A DNA stretch of 19,965 bases, taken from positions 1 to 19,965 of the forward strand of contig JBEKYD010000131.1 in assembly GCA_049511335.1 (NCBI GenBank). The letters are read 5' to 3'. Origin of the DNA: JBEKYD01 sp049511335 (GTDB lineage: Bacteria; Acidobacteriota; Terriglobia; Bryobacterales; Bryobacteraceae). The notes below the pieces were generated by a model that was not told the DNA's origin, did no database searches, and saw only the letters and a list, made by a program, of their open reading frames with translations. Made by a program: the position numbers and the translations under genes. Shown here piece by piece: positions 13,059 to 19,965 of the stretch; the first letter of the stretch is position 1, and every line of letters starts with the position of its first letter.

Positions 13059-13712
13059 CTATTGTTTCTTGCCGGCCGGCGGCGGTAGCTGTTCCACCGA
13101 GACATCCGAAAACACTACGGTGTCCGATGCGTCGGCTTTATGCGAGCAGACCACGAGCCCGACTAGCAGCGGGTTCCGAAAGGTCACTTCGGTGTTGGCA
13201 ATTCGCTTCAACTCCGCACCATCTTTGGCGAACGACACGATCACTCGCGGGCCATTCCGTTCTAGCTTCAGCTTGAACTTCGCCGGGCTGTCGAACGGGA
13301 AATCGAAGGTGTTAGTGATTTCGCCACTCTTATTCCGCCACTGCATCCCGGGCATGCCGTTGCCGTGGATCACGATGTCGCCGTACGCCGAATCGGTGTC
13401 CAGAGACTGGCGGAACATGATCCCGGCCTTGCGGTGCTGTTCTCCTTGACCGAGAAATTGCAGGGTGGCCGTGACCGCAAAGTTGCCCGACATCTCTCGC
13501 CAGACAAATTGGAACTGATCCTGGTTGCCCCAGATGTTAGCGCCGGAGCCGGTGATGCGGTACTGCCCGGTGGAGGCGTTGAATTCCGTGGACCCTTTCC
13601 TCGCAGGATTCCCCACGTCGCCGGCATCGGTGAAGGCGCCTAAGTTTCCGCCTTGGGCGAAAGCCGAAGCCGCCAGTATCGAGATCAGCAGAAGCTCACG
13701 CATGGTAGACAT
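13059..13712 (-). CDS. Secreted concanavalin-A-like beta-sandwich protein, paralog 1
   Basis: 217 residues with a cleavable signal peptide (MRELLLISILAASAFAQ). The body matches a stand-alone DUF1349-like lectin/glucanase sandwich: TGQYRITGSGANIWG, DQFQFVWREMSGNFAVTAT, HRKAGIMFRQSLDTDS and IHGNGMPGMQWR, ending VVFSDVSVEQLPPP. In acidobacteria this unit often sits beside TolB-like propellers or other secreted domains; here it stands alone. The likely role is carbohydrate or polymer binding outside the inner membrane. ATG 13712 has GGAAC 5 nt upstream; ATG 13703 is the alternative. It follows paralog 2 by 9 bases and is closely similar through the whole length, so the pair arose by tandem duplication. 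Confidence 0.8.
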   Translation of the reverse strand: MSTMRELLLISILAASAFAQGGNLGAFTDAGDVGNPARKGSTEFNASTGQYRITGSGANIWGNQDQFQFVWREMSGNFAVTATLQFLGQGEQHRKAGIMFRQSLDTDSAYGDIVIHGNGMPGMQWRNKSGEITNTFDFPFDSPAKFKLKLERNGPRVIVSFAKDGAELKRIANTEVTFRNPLLVGLVVCSHKADASDTVVFSDVSVEQLPPPAGKKQ

Positions 13713-13721
13713 TGTACGTTC

Positions 13722-14366
13722 CTATTGTTTCTTGCCGGCCGGCGGCGCGATTTGTTCCACAGAGACATCCGAAAATAACACGGTGTTGGCCGCGGCCTGA
13801 GTATGCGAGCTGACTCCAAGCCCGACTAATACGGGACTCCCCAGATCGTTGCTGGTGTGTCCCAGCTCCCGTAACGCCTCGCCGTCCTTGGCGATCCACG
13901 CGGTGATGGTGTTGCCCTGTCGCACCAGCTTCAGCTTATAAATTCCCGGACCTTCTACCGGGAAATCGACCGGGTTGGTAATATCGCCCTTGGAGCTTCG
14001 GAACTGAACCGCGGGCATGCCGTTACCGTGAATCGCGACCTGGATGAATGGGGAATCGGTATCGAGAGACTTGCGCAGCATGATCACGGCCTTGCGGTGC
14101 TCGATTCCTTCGGTAAGAAATTGGGCCGTGGCCGTGACCGCAAAGTTACCCGATATCTCTCGCCAGACATAGTGAAACTGGTCCGCTCTGCCCCAGATAT
14201 CGGTGCCTGAGCCAGTGATTCGGTACTGCCCGGTGGAAGCGTCAAACACCGCGGAGCCTTTTAAGAGAGGATTGCCGACGTCATCGGAATTGGTTAAGGC
14301 GCCAAACTTTCCAGCCTGAGCGAAGGCCGAAGCAGCCGCCAGGCAAACCAGCAGGAATTCACGCAT
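13722..14366 (-). CDS. Secreted concanavalin-A-like beta-sandwich protein, paralog 2
   Basis: 214 residues from ATG 14366, which starts the signal peptide MREFLLVCLAAASAFAQ; GTG 14384 is a longer option and neither has a good ribosome site. The sandwich core is shared with its neighbour (TGQYRITGSGTDIWG, HYVWREISGNFAVTAT, HRKAVIMLRKSLDTDS, IHGNGMPAVQFR), and both end in PPAGKKQ and TAG. Differences cluster in the middle and the second half (VEGPGIYKLKLVRQGNTITA). It begins 28 bases after the ada stop, so all three may lie on one transcript. An extracellular binding role is inferred, not shown. Confidence 0.78.
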   Translation of the reverse strand: MREFLLVCLAAASAFAQAGKFGALTNSDDVGNPLLKGSAVFDASTGQYRITGSGTDIWGRADQFHYVWREISGNFAVTATAQFLTEGIEHRKAVIMLRKSLDTDSPFIQVAIHGNGMPAVQFRSSKGDITNPVDFPVEGPGIYKLKLVRQGNTITAWIAKDGEALRELGHTSNDLGSPVLVGLGVSSHTQAAANTVLFSDVSVEQIAPPAGKKQ

Positions 14367-14394
14367 GCGAAGATTGTACAGCACTCGATCGGCA

Positions 14395-15501
14395 CTATGC
14401 TCTTGCGCTGAGCCGCTCGCGCTCGAGAAATGCTTGCTTTCGAGCGAGCCCCCAGCGGTATCCGCCCAGGTCGCCAGTGCCTCGAATCACGCGGTGACAA
14501 GGAATCATCAGAGCTACGCGGTTTTTCGCGCAAGCGCTGGCCACGGCCCGGACGGCTTTTGGCTGGCCGATACCGGCCGCCACCTCGGCATAGGATTGCG
14601 TTTCGCCATAGGGAATCGATTGCAAATAATTCCAGACGCGCATCTGGAAGGCCGTGGCGCGGATATCGAGAGGAAGATCGAGCCGCGGCTGTTCCCCTTT
14701 CAGATGATCGGTGAGCGCGCGGATCCAGCGCTGGAATTCGGGATCGCCAGGTTCGCGCATGGGCTCGAGCCGTGCCTTCGGGTATTCCTTTTGAAGCATC
14801 GACAACAACTCCGCGGTTGAGCGGCCGAATTGCACGAAGCACACGCCGCGATCGGTGGCGCCGATCATCATCGGGCCGGCGGGGGATTCGGCAGTGGCGT
14901 AGGTGATGGTGGCGCCATCGCCCTGGCGGCGATATTGATTCGGCGTCATGCCGAGACGCGTATCGGCGCGCTCATAGACGCGGCTGGAAGAACCGAAGCC
15001 CGCTTCATAAACGGCTTCGGTGACATCGCCCCCACCGCGCAACTCGTCTTTGAGCCGCTCGACGCGGGAGATTTCCTGGTACTGCTTCGGCGTGGCGCCA
15101 ACCGCGGCCTTGAAACTGCGCTGAAAATGAAATGGGCTGAGGCCGGCACGCGCCGCGAGGCCGGCCAGCGTGAGCGTTTCGGTAGCGTGGGCTTCGATGT
15201 AGCGGCAAATGTCGCTCATGCGCGCGGCATCGGGATCGGCGCCAACGGCGGAGAGTGGCCGGCACCGCAGGCACGGGCGGAGGCCGTCGTGCGCCGCTTC
15301 CGCGGGTGTCTCGTAGAAGCGGACATTTTTGCGCAAGGGTAAGCGTGCCGGACACGAGGGCCGGCAGAACACCCCGGTAGTGATGACGCCGTAGTAGAAC
15401 TTGCCGTCGTAGCCTCGATCGCGAGTTTGGACAGCTTCCCAGCACTGTTCGGCGGGGCCCATGATTTTATTATCGGCCGCCGGTTCCATGGTTGTGTGCA
15501 T
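14395..15501 (-). CDS. ada: Ada: DNA methylphosphotriester / O6-methylguanine methyltransferase and transcription regulator
   Basis: 368 residues with the complete E. coli Ada layout. The N-terminal zinc domain has C46 and C50 (GVFCRPSCPAR) and C77 and C80 (CLRC); C46 matches the methylphosphotriester acceptor. An AraC-type helix-turn-helix follows (LAGLAARAGLSPFHFQRSFK, then VTEAVYEAGFGSSSRVYERA). The C-terminal MGMT domain has the acceptor C335 in IPCHRVIRG, preceded by KAVRAVASACAKN and followed by GYRWGLARK. It repairs alkylated DNA by suicidal transfer and, once methylated at C46, should activate repair genes. ATG 15501 is chosen because homology begins there; the frame to 15741 would read through the REP-like element. 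ATG 15489 is an alternative. No E. coli-type Ada box was found upstream. Confidence 0.95.
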   Translation of the reverse strand: MHTTMEPAADNKIMGPAEQCWEAVQTRDRGYDGKFYYGVITTGVFCRPSCPARLPLRKNVRFYETPAEAAHDGLRPCLRCRPLSAVGADPDAARMSDICRYIEAHATETLTLAGLAARAGLSPFHFQRSFKAAVGATPKQYQEISRVERLKDELRGGGDVTEAVYEAGFGSSSRVYERADTRLGMTPNQYRRQGDGATITYATAESPAGPMMIGATDRGVCFVQFGRSTAELLSMLQKEYPKARLEPMREPGDPEFQRWIRALTDHLKGEQPRLDLPLDIRATAFQMRVWNYLQSIPYGETQSYAEVAAGIGQPKAVRAVASACAKNRVALMIPCHRVIRGTGDLGGYRWGLARKQAFLERERLSARA

Positions 15502-15597
15502 GCACGAATCGTAGCGCCGGCGGCGCGGCGGAACTATCCGAAACTTGCTATGGAATGCAGATTGGCGTGCTTCACGCGATGTGCTGTAAAGGCAGCC

Positions 15598-15709
15598 GTG
15601 GGGCAGACCATCGTTTTGTGTGGTCTGCCCTGCAAGCGTTTGGACGCTCGATGCTTCTGGTCTGGAACAGCTTCGGTGGCAGACCACAAACAACGATGGT
15701 CTGCCCCAC
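15598..15709. repeat. REP/BIME-like element, copy 3, inside a larger inverted repeat
   Basis: 112 bp between the Asp-box gene and ada. Left hairpin GGCAGACCA / TGGTCTGCC (15602-15610, 15621-15629) behind GTGG, right hairpin the same in inverted orientation (15678-15686, 15697-15705) ending CCAC. The second stem pair is G-C where copies 1 and 2 have A-T. A flanking GGCAGCC (15591-15597) and GGCTGCC (15713-15719) extend the pairing outward. The 48-nt centre holds AGCGT-N4-ACGCT, a third small hairpin. Confidence 0.85.
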
Positions 15710-15746
15710 GGAGGCTGCCCGCTGCAGACAGAACTGACCACCCCAA

Positions 15747-18700
15747 CTATAACTTGGTCTCCTCTTTAGTGGGCACTAACTCTTTCAAGCCTTTTTCAGC
15801 CAGCAGCTTATTCACCGCCGGCAGACCGGTCTTCAGTTCCTTGTCGAGCAGGTTCTGTTGCACGGCCAGCTTTTCGGAGAGCAGCTTGAATACTTCGTAG
15901 GAAGATTCCGTGGGCTTGCCGTCGCCGTGCTGGACGGTGTTAGAGAGCGCGGCGATTTTGTTGTTGAGCTTGATGGGGAAATTCAGCGGGTCCTGGTTGC
16001 TGCGGTTCTGCACCTGGTAGACGGCTTCCTCGATGGCGCTGAGCCGGCCGCGGAAATCGTCGAGCGACTGCTTCAGTTGGGGATCGGCGCTTTGCTTCAG
16101 CCGGTCGTCCATTTGCTTTTTCAACTCCCGCACCTGAATTACGATTTCATCGGCATCGCTGACCTTGTCGCGGATTTTCATGGCCAGGTCGAACTGGGCC
16201 GCCAGGTCGGCGAGGGTCACGCTATCGAGGCGGGGGTCTTTGTGCACTTCGAATTTCTCGGTGAAGGTTTGGCCATTGGCGGTGAGGCGCACCGAATACG
16301 CGCTGGGAACGGCGACCGGCCCTTGGGTGTTGCCGCCCCATAGGATCATGCCTTCGAACGTCTTGGCGCCGGGATAGCGAAGGTCCCAGGTGAACCGGTT
16401 GAGGCCGGCCTTGTCCGGTGGAGGCGTGACGCGTCCACGCCCGAAGAAGCCTTCGTCGTCGTTCGGCTCGGCGTCGCCGCCGCGCCCGCCCCTGCCGCCT
16501 CTTCCGGCCGCGATGGGTGTGCCGGTGAAGCTGCCCACCACCTGGCCTTTGGCGTCCAGAATGTCGATGGTGACTTTGTCGGCCGGTTTGGCGAGGTAGT
16601 AGTCGATGCGCGCCTGCGACAGGTTGCGCTCCGCGGCCGGCGGCTGGAAGAGATGCATGTTCTCGGTCGTAACGGTAGGCGTAAGCTGGCGTAGCGGCGA
16701 GATATCGTCCATTACATAGAACGAACGGCCGTGAGTGGCGATCACCAGGTCGTGACCTTCGATCAGCAGATCCGATACCTGAGTGTCGGGAAGATTGCGG
16801 CGTAGCGATTGCCAGTGCTCGCCGTCGTCGAACGAAACGTAGATGCCGTGTTCGGTGCCGGCAAACAGGAGGCCGGCGCGCACCGGGTCTTCGCGCACAG
16901 CGTGGACAAAATCGCTGTCGGGAATGCCGTCTGCGATGGTCGTCCAGGTCTTGCCGTAATCGGCGGTTTTGAAGATGTAGGGCTTGCGGTCGTCGTTCTG
17001 ATAGTTCTTCACGGCGACGTAGGCCGTGGCGGCGCTGTGGGGCGAGGCTTCGATCTGGCTGACGCGGCCGAAATCGGGCATGCCGGAAGGCGTGATCTTG
17101 GCCCACGTCTGGCCGGCGTTGCGGGTGATGTATACCAGGCCGTCGTCCGAGCCGGCCCAGATGGTGTTGGCTTCCTTGCGCGAGGGCGCGATGGCGAAGA
17201 TCGTGCCGTAAATTTCCGGTCCGTTCTGATCGTGGGTGATCGGGCCGCCCGAATCGCCCAGGGTTTTCGGGTCGCCGCGCGTCAGGTCGCCGGAGATGCG
17301 CTTCCAACTGTGGCCCTGATCGGTGGTTTTCCAGAGATGTTGGGAAGAAACGTAAATGACGGTGGGGTCGAGTGGGGAAAAGACGATGGGGAAGGTCCAT
17401 TGCCAACGCTCGGGCAGCGAGCCGGCGGATTCGCCGGAGAAGAAAAGCGGGTAGACCTGAATGTCTTTGCTGTAACCGGTGCGGCGGTCGTAGCGGGTGA
17501 TGAGCGCGCCCTGGCTACCGGCGTAGAAGACGTTGGGATTGGCCGGATCGGGGGCGATGTAGCCGCTTTCGCCGCCGCCCACACTGTAGTTGGTCATGCC
17601 GAAACCGCCGCGGCCGACGCCGCCCGGGCCGCGGCCCCCGGAGGCAACCGACGTCACGCAAATGGTGGTGTTGTCCTGCTGCGCGCCGCAGACGTGGTAC
17701 GGCTGCTCATGGGTCACGGCCACGTGATAGAGCTGGGCGGTGGGATATTCTTCGCCGGTGAACGTCTGCCCGCCGTTGATGGAAACCACGGCGCCGCCGT
17801 CGTTCGATTCGATCATCCGCAACGGATTGGCGGGGTCGATCCAGAGATCGTGGTTATCGCCGTGCGGCGGGCGGATCTGCCGATAGGTCTTGCCGCCATC
17901 GGTGGATTTGAAGAAGTTCACGTTCAGGACGTAGAGCGCGTCTTTGTCCTTAGGGTCGGCATAAATGCGTGAGTAGTAGAAAGCGCGCTGGCGCAGGCGC
18001 CGGTCTTCGCTCACCTTTTTCCAGGTGTCGCCGCCATCGTCGGAAACGAAAACCCCGCCATTGGTGTTTTCCACGATGGCGAAAATGCGATTGGAATCCG
18101 CGCCGGAGACGGCCACGCCGATCTTGCCGACGATGCCCTCGGGCAGGCCGGGATTGCGGGTGATTTCCTTCCAGGTATCGCCGCCGTCGGTGGATTTGAA
18201 CAATCCGCTGCCGTGTCCACCGCTGGTCAGGCTCCAGGGCGTGCGGTTGGCGTCCCAGAGAGCGGCGAAAATGACTTTGGAATTGTGCGGGTCGAGACAC
18301 AGATCGATGGCGGCAGTATGGTCGTCACGATAGAGGATGCGCTTCCAGGTTTTGCCGCCGTCGGTGGAGCGGAATACGCCGCGCTCGGTATTGGGTGCGT
18401 ATGGATGACCGAAGGCGGAGACGTAGACCAGGTCCGGATTATTGGGATCGATGCGGATGCGCGAGATGGCCTGGGTATCGGTGAGGCCGGTGTGCTGCCA
18501 GGTTTTGCCGGCATCGACGGATTTGTAAATGCCGTCGCCCTGCATGATGTTGCCGCGCAGTTCGGTTTCGCCCATGCCGATGTAGACGATGTCCGGATTC
18601 GACTGCGACACGGCGACCGCGCCCACCGAGGAACTGGCAATTTGGCCATCGGTGACGGGGCGCCAGGTGAGGCCGCCATCGGTGGTTTTCCAAAGGCCGC

Positions 18701-18896
18701 CGCCGGTGGCGCCGAAATAATACTCGAACGGCCGGCTGGAGCTGCCCGCGGAAGCGATGGAGCGCCCTCCGCGGTTGGGTCCGATACTGCGCCACTCCAG
18801 GGCGCTGAACCAGGATTCGTCATACGTAGCAGCGGCCAGACTGACCGCCGCGCATACTACTAGCCAGAATCGTAGGCGCATCATATGGTCTGCCAT
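15747..18896 (-). CDS. Secreted Asp-box (BNR/sortilin VPS10-like) beta-propeller protein
   Basis: 1,049 residues. A signal peptide (RLRFWLVVCAAVSLAA) is followed by a propeller region of about 700 residues carrying roughly eleven Asp-box turns, e.g. KTTDGGLTWRP, KSVDAGKTWQH, RSTDGGKTWKR, KSTDGGDTWKE, VSDDGGDTWKK and KTADYGKTWTT. Then comes a Gly/Arg-rich linker (AAGRGGRGGRGGDAEP), a short sandwich ending SVRLTANGQTFTEKFEV, and a C-terminal helical, coiled-coil-like part to the end. Databases often call such proteins glycosyl hydrolases, but the Asp-box does not prove hydrolase activity; ligand binding is as likely. ATG 18884 or 18881 would put the signal peptide nearer the start; ATG 18896 is the longest form. 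None has a good ribosome site. Confidence 0.88.
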   Translation of the reverse strand: MADHMMRLRFWLVVCAAVSLAAATYDESWFSALEWRSIGPNRGGRSIASAGSSSRPFEYYFGATGGGLWKTTDGGLTWRPVTDGQIASSSVGAVAVSQSNPDIVYIGMGETELRGNIMQGDGIYKSVDAGKTWQHTGLTDTQAISRIRIDPNNPDLVYVSAFGHPYAPNTERGVFRSTDGGKTWKRILYRDDHTAAIDLCLDPHNSKVIFAALWDANRTPWSLTSGGHGSGLFKSTDGGDTWKEITRNPGLPEGIVGKIGVAVSGADSNRIFAIVENTNGGVFVSDDGGDTWKKVSEDRRLRQRAFYYSRIYADPKDKDALYVLNVNFFKSTDGGKTYRQIRPPHGDNHDLWIDPANPLRMIESNDGGAVVSINGGQTFTGEEYPTAQLYHVAVTHEQPYHVCGAQQDNTTICVTSVASGGRGPGGVGRGGFGMTNYSVGGGESGYIAPDPANPNVFYAGSQGALITRYDRRTGYSKDIQVYPLFFSGESAGSLPERWQWTFPIVFSPLDPTVIYVSSQHLWKTTDQGHSWKRISGDLTRGDPKTLGDSGGPITHDQNGPEIYGTIFAIAPSRKEANTIWAGSDDGLVYITRNAGQTWAKITPSGMPDFGRVSQIEASPHSAATAYVAVKNYQNDDRKPYIFKTADYGKTWTTIADGIPDSDFVHAVREDPVRAGLLFAGTEHGIYVSFDDGEHWQSLRRNLPDTQVSDLLIEGHDLVIATHGRSFYVMDDISPLRQLTPTVTTENMHLFQPPAAERNLSQARIDYYLAKPADKVTIDILDAKGQVVGSFTGTPIAAGRGGRGGRGGDAEPNDDEGFFGRGRVTPPPDKAGLNRFTWDLRYPGAKTFEGMILWGGNTQGPVAVPSAYSVRLTANGQTFTEKFEVHKDPRLDSVTLADLAAQFDLAMKIRDKVSDADEIVIQVRELKKQMDDRLKQSADPQLKQSLDDFRGRLSAIEEAVYQVQNRSNQDPLNFPIKLNNKIAALSNTVQHGDGKPTESSYEVFKLLSEKLAVQQNLLDKELKTGLPAVNKLLAEKGLKELVPTKEETKL

Positions 18897-18947
18897 TATA
18901 GCGAGGAAAGGAGGAGGGGCGCGGGGCGGCTCATAGAGGGGATGCGA

Positions 18948-19193
18948 TCACTTGGGGTGCGGGATGATGTCTACGATCAGGTAACCGCCTTCCTGGATGA
19001 GAAAGTAAAACCGCCAGTCTTTGTTGACACGGGCCTGCCAGAGGCCACGACTCTCGTCGTATTTTTTGGAGTGCAGCGAGGGGTAATGGAGATTCTGAAG
19101 CAGAAACCACGACTGCTTGTCGAAGGCGCGCCGCACCGGTAGGGGCGCCTTGGCATAGTTCCGCTCGAAACGCGGCGTTCGGAACAGCTTCAT
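18948..19193 (-). CDS. RelE/ParE-family toxin
   Basis: 81 residues with the RelE/ParE pattern: FRTPRFERNYAKAPLPVRRA at the start, a helix, SKKYDESRGLWQARVNKDWR, and the final strands FYFLIQEGGYLIVDIIPHP. Such toxins cut ribosome-bound mRNA or act on gyrase; basic R and K residues in the second half fit a nuclease, but the catalytic set cannot be assigned with confidence. The start overlaps the stop of the antitoxin gene (bases 19190-19193), the usual antitoxin-toxin order. A complete, intact frame argues for a working module. Confidence 0.8.
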   Translation of the reverse strand: MKLFRTPRFERNYAKAPLPVRRAFDKQSWFLLQNLHYPSLHSKKYDESRGLWQARVNKDWRFYFLIQEGGYLIVDIIPHPK

Positions 19194-19510
19194 CGGGCCG
19201 GGCGCTTGGTGTTCCTGCGGTTCCGCTTTCTGGCCTCCTTGTGGAGCGAGTCTATGAACTCCTTGTGGGTAGAGAAAGGACCGCGGACCCGGCCGGCAGC
19301 CACGTCGGCCAGCCCGTGCGCGAGTTGGGCGTTAATTACTCTGCGCTGCCGGGGCGAATACTCCTCGTTGGCATCGGGAAGCTTGGGCAGAATCGTGATC
19401 ACCCCGCGGGACACTTTGAATTCGAGCCTCTGGCCGCTTTTGAGGCCGGCGCGCCGGCAAACCGTCGAAGGCACCACGAGGGGTTCTTTGTCTTTGAGAG
19501 TCACCGTCAT
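19190..19510 (-). CDS. AbrB/SpoVT-type antitoxin
   Basis: 106 residues. The N-terminal half is a swapped-hairpin AbrB domain: LKDKEPLVVPSTVCRRAGLK, SGQRLEFKVSRGVITILPKL. The C-terminal half is a charged helical arm (RRVINAQLAHGLADVAAGRV, then GPFSTHKEFIDSLHKEARKR), as in other antitoxins that wrap around their toxin. It should bind and neutralise the downstream RelE/ParE-type toxin and repress its own promoter. Pairing of AbrB-fold antitoxins with RelE-superfamily toxins is known from PrlF-YhaV. No ribosome site is visible before ATG 19510. The pair lies between hutI and the Asp-box gene on the same strand. Confidence 0.8.
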   Translation of the reverse strand: MTVTLKDKEPLVVPSTVCRRAGLKSGQRLEFKVSRGVITILPKLPDANEEYSPRQRRVINAQLAHGLADVAAGRVRGPFSTHKEFIDSLHKEARKRNRRNTKRPAR

Positions 19511-19580
19511 AATAATCGAAACCCAGCGTCGCTCTTAGTGTAGGGTGTCCGGCGTCGGCCGTCAATGCTGGCATGGCTTG

Positions 19581-19965
19581 TTAGCCGCGGCGGTAGACGC
19601 AGGTTCCCGCGGCGTAGACTGCCACGGCCGGCTCGCGGCCGAAGAAGTAGGCGAGCTCGCGGTAGTCGGCGCAATCGTGGATGGCGAAATCCGCGAATTT
19701 GCCTGGTTCAAGCGAGCCGATCTCGCGGCCGCGCCCCAGGCTGTAGGCGGCGTTGACGGTGGCGGCCGAGATCGATTCGGCGGGGGTGAGATGCATCTGG
19801 GTGGAGGCGAGCGAGAGCACCATGGGCATGGAGGCGGTGGGCGAGGAGCCGGGGTTGAAATCGGTGGCGAGGACGATGGCGAGTCCGGCGTCGATCATGG
19901 CACGTGCGGCGGGATAGCGCGTGGAGCCGAGGGCATACACGGACGCGGGCAACAGGACGGGCTTG
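19581..19965 (-). CDS. hutI: Imidazolonepropionase, C-terminal part (start outside window)
   Basis: The last 127 residues of an amidohydrolase that continues beyond the right edge. LATDFNPGSSPTASMP is the HutI signature, its Asp being a metal/catalytic residue; MHLTPAESISAATVNAAYSL, GSLEPGKFADFAIHD and DYRELAYFFG are the usual C-terminal segments. The enzyme hydrolyses imidazolone-5-propionate to N-formimino-glutamate in histidine degradation. The stop TAA is at 19581-19583; a 70-base gap with no recognised site separates it from the antitoxin gene. Other hut genes would lie to the right, if present. Confidence 0.92.
   Translation of the reverse strand, partial: KPVLLPASVYALGSTRYPAARAMIDAGLAIVLATDFNPGSSPTASMPMVLSLASTQMHLTPAESISAATVNAAYSLGRGREIGSLEPGKFADFAIHDCADYRELAYFFGREPAVAVYAAGTCVYRRG

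Noticed and set aside
12824..13105. 93-codon minus-strand frame through REP-like copy 2
   Set aside because: It reads straight through the repeat and the end of the neighbouring gene; no ribosome site or recognisable sequence.
15502..15741. 80-residue N-terminal extension of Ada
   Set aside because: It would encode the REP-like element; Ada homology starts only after 15501.
16809..17972. 387-codon + strand frame antisense to the Asp-box gene
   Set aside because: Repetitive Val/Gly/Ala composition produced by the opposite strand's Asp-box codons; no ribosome site or domain.

Overview
This is a GC-rich, gene-dense bacterial chromosome segment. Several features suggest an acidobacterium of the Solibacter/Bryobacter type, although this is inference and no marker gene proves it. 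They are a roughly 1,050-residue Asp-box (sortilin/VPS10-like) secreted protein, stand-alone concanavalin-A-like secreted proteins, a Tat-type Gfo/Idh/MocA relative, an L-sorbosone-dehydrogenase-like propeller, and many short-overlap (ATGA) operons. I found no tRNA, rRNA, CRISPR array, transposase or prophage gene.

Layout. 1-690 (-): 5' part of a secreted sugar-dehydrogenase-like propeller. 803-2583 (+): a two-gene ATGA-coupled pair, a sugar isomerase/epimerase TIM barrel and a UDP-sugar 4-epimerase-like SDR. 2708-3468: divergent winged-helix regulator and VOC protein. 3457-5597 (-): radical SAM protein with extra C-terminal cysteines, followed by a SAM methyltransferase. 5623-6586 (+): possible 40-codon ORF, a Gfo/Idh/MocA relative that lacks its Rossmann domain, and a MmcQ/YjbR protein, all joined by 1-4 base overlaps. 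6697-10378 (-): operon of lipoprotein, GT-C-type membrane glycosyltransferase with a C-terminal F5/8-like domain, and a BadF-type (N-acetylglucosamine kinase-like) kinase. 10484-11550 (+): a solitary fliM behind a near-perfect sigma-28 promoter. 11490-12813: cysteine-rich zinc-ribbon protein (-), then a 50-residue ORF and a 137-residue hypothetical protein (+). 13059-15501 (-): ada followed by two tandem paralogous secreted beta-sandwich proteins. 15747-18896 (-): the Asp-box protein. 18948-19510 (-): AbrB-type antitoxin and RelE/ParE-type toxin. 19581-19965 (-): 3' end of hutI.

The most distinctive non-coding signal is a family of three intergenic elements (2584-2666, 12887-12974, 15598-15709). 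Each is two inverted copies of a GTGG-led 9-bp hairpin with a 10-nt loop. Two stem positions vary between hairpins, and every change is compensated inside the same hairpin. In the second element the left and right hairpins differ, so the local hairpins stay perfect while the long arm-to-arm pairing does not. This is the architecture of REP/BIME elements mobilised by RAYT enzymes, but no RAYT gene lies in the window. All three elements follow the 3' end of a gene.

The genes look like a typical soil-bacterial mix: carbohydrate and cell-envelope metabolism, secreted binding proteins, DNA alkylation repair, motility, and a small toxin-antitoxin pair. The intergenic spaces are short and several hold inverted or tandem repeats that may be operators.
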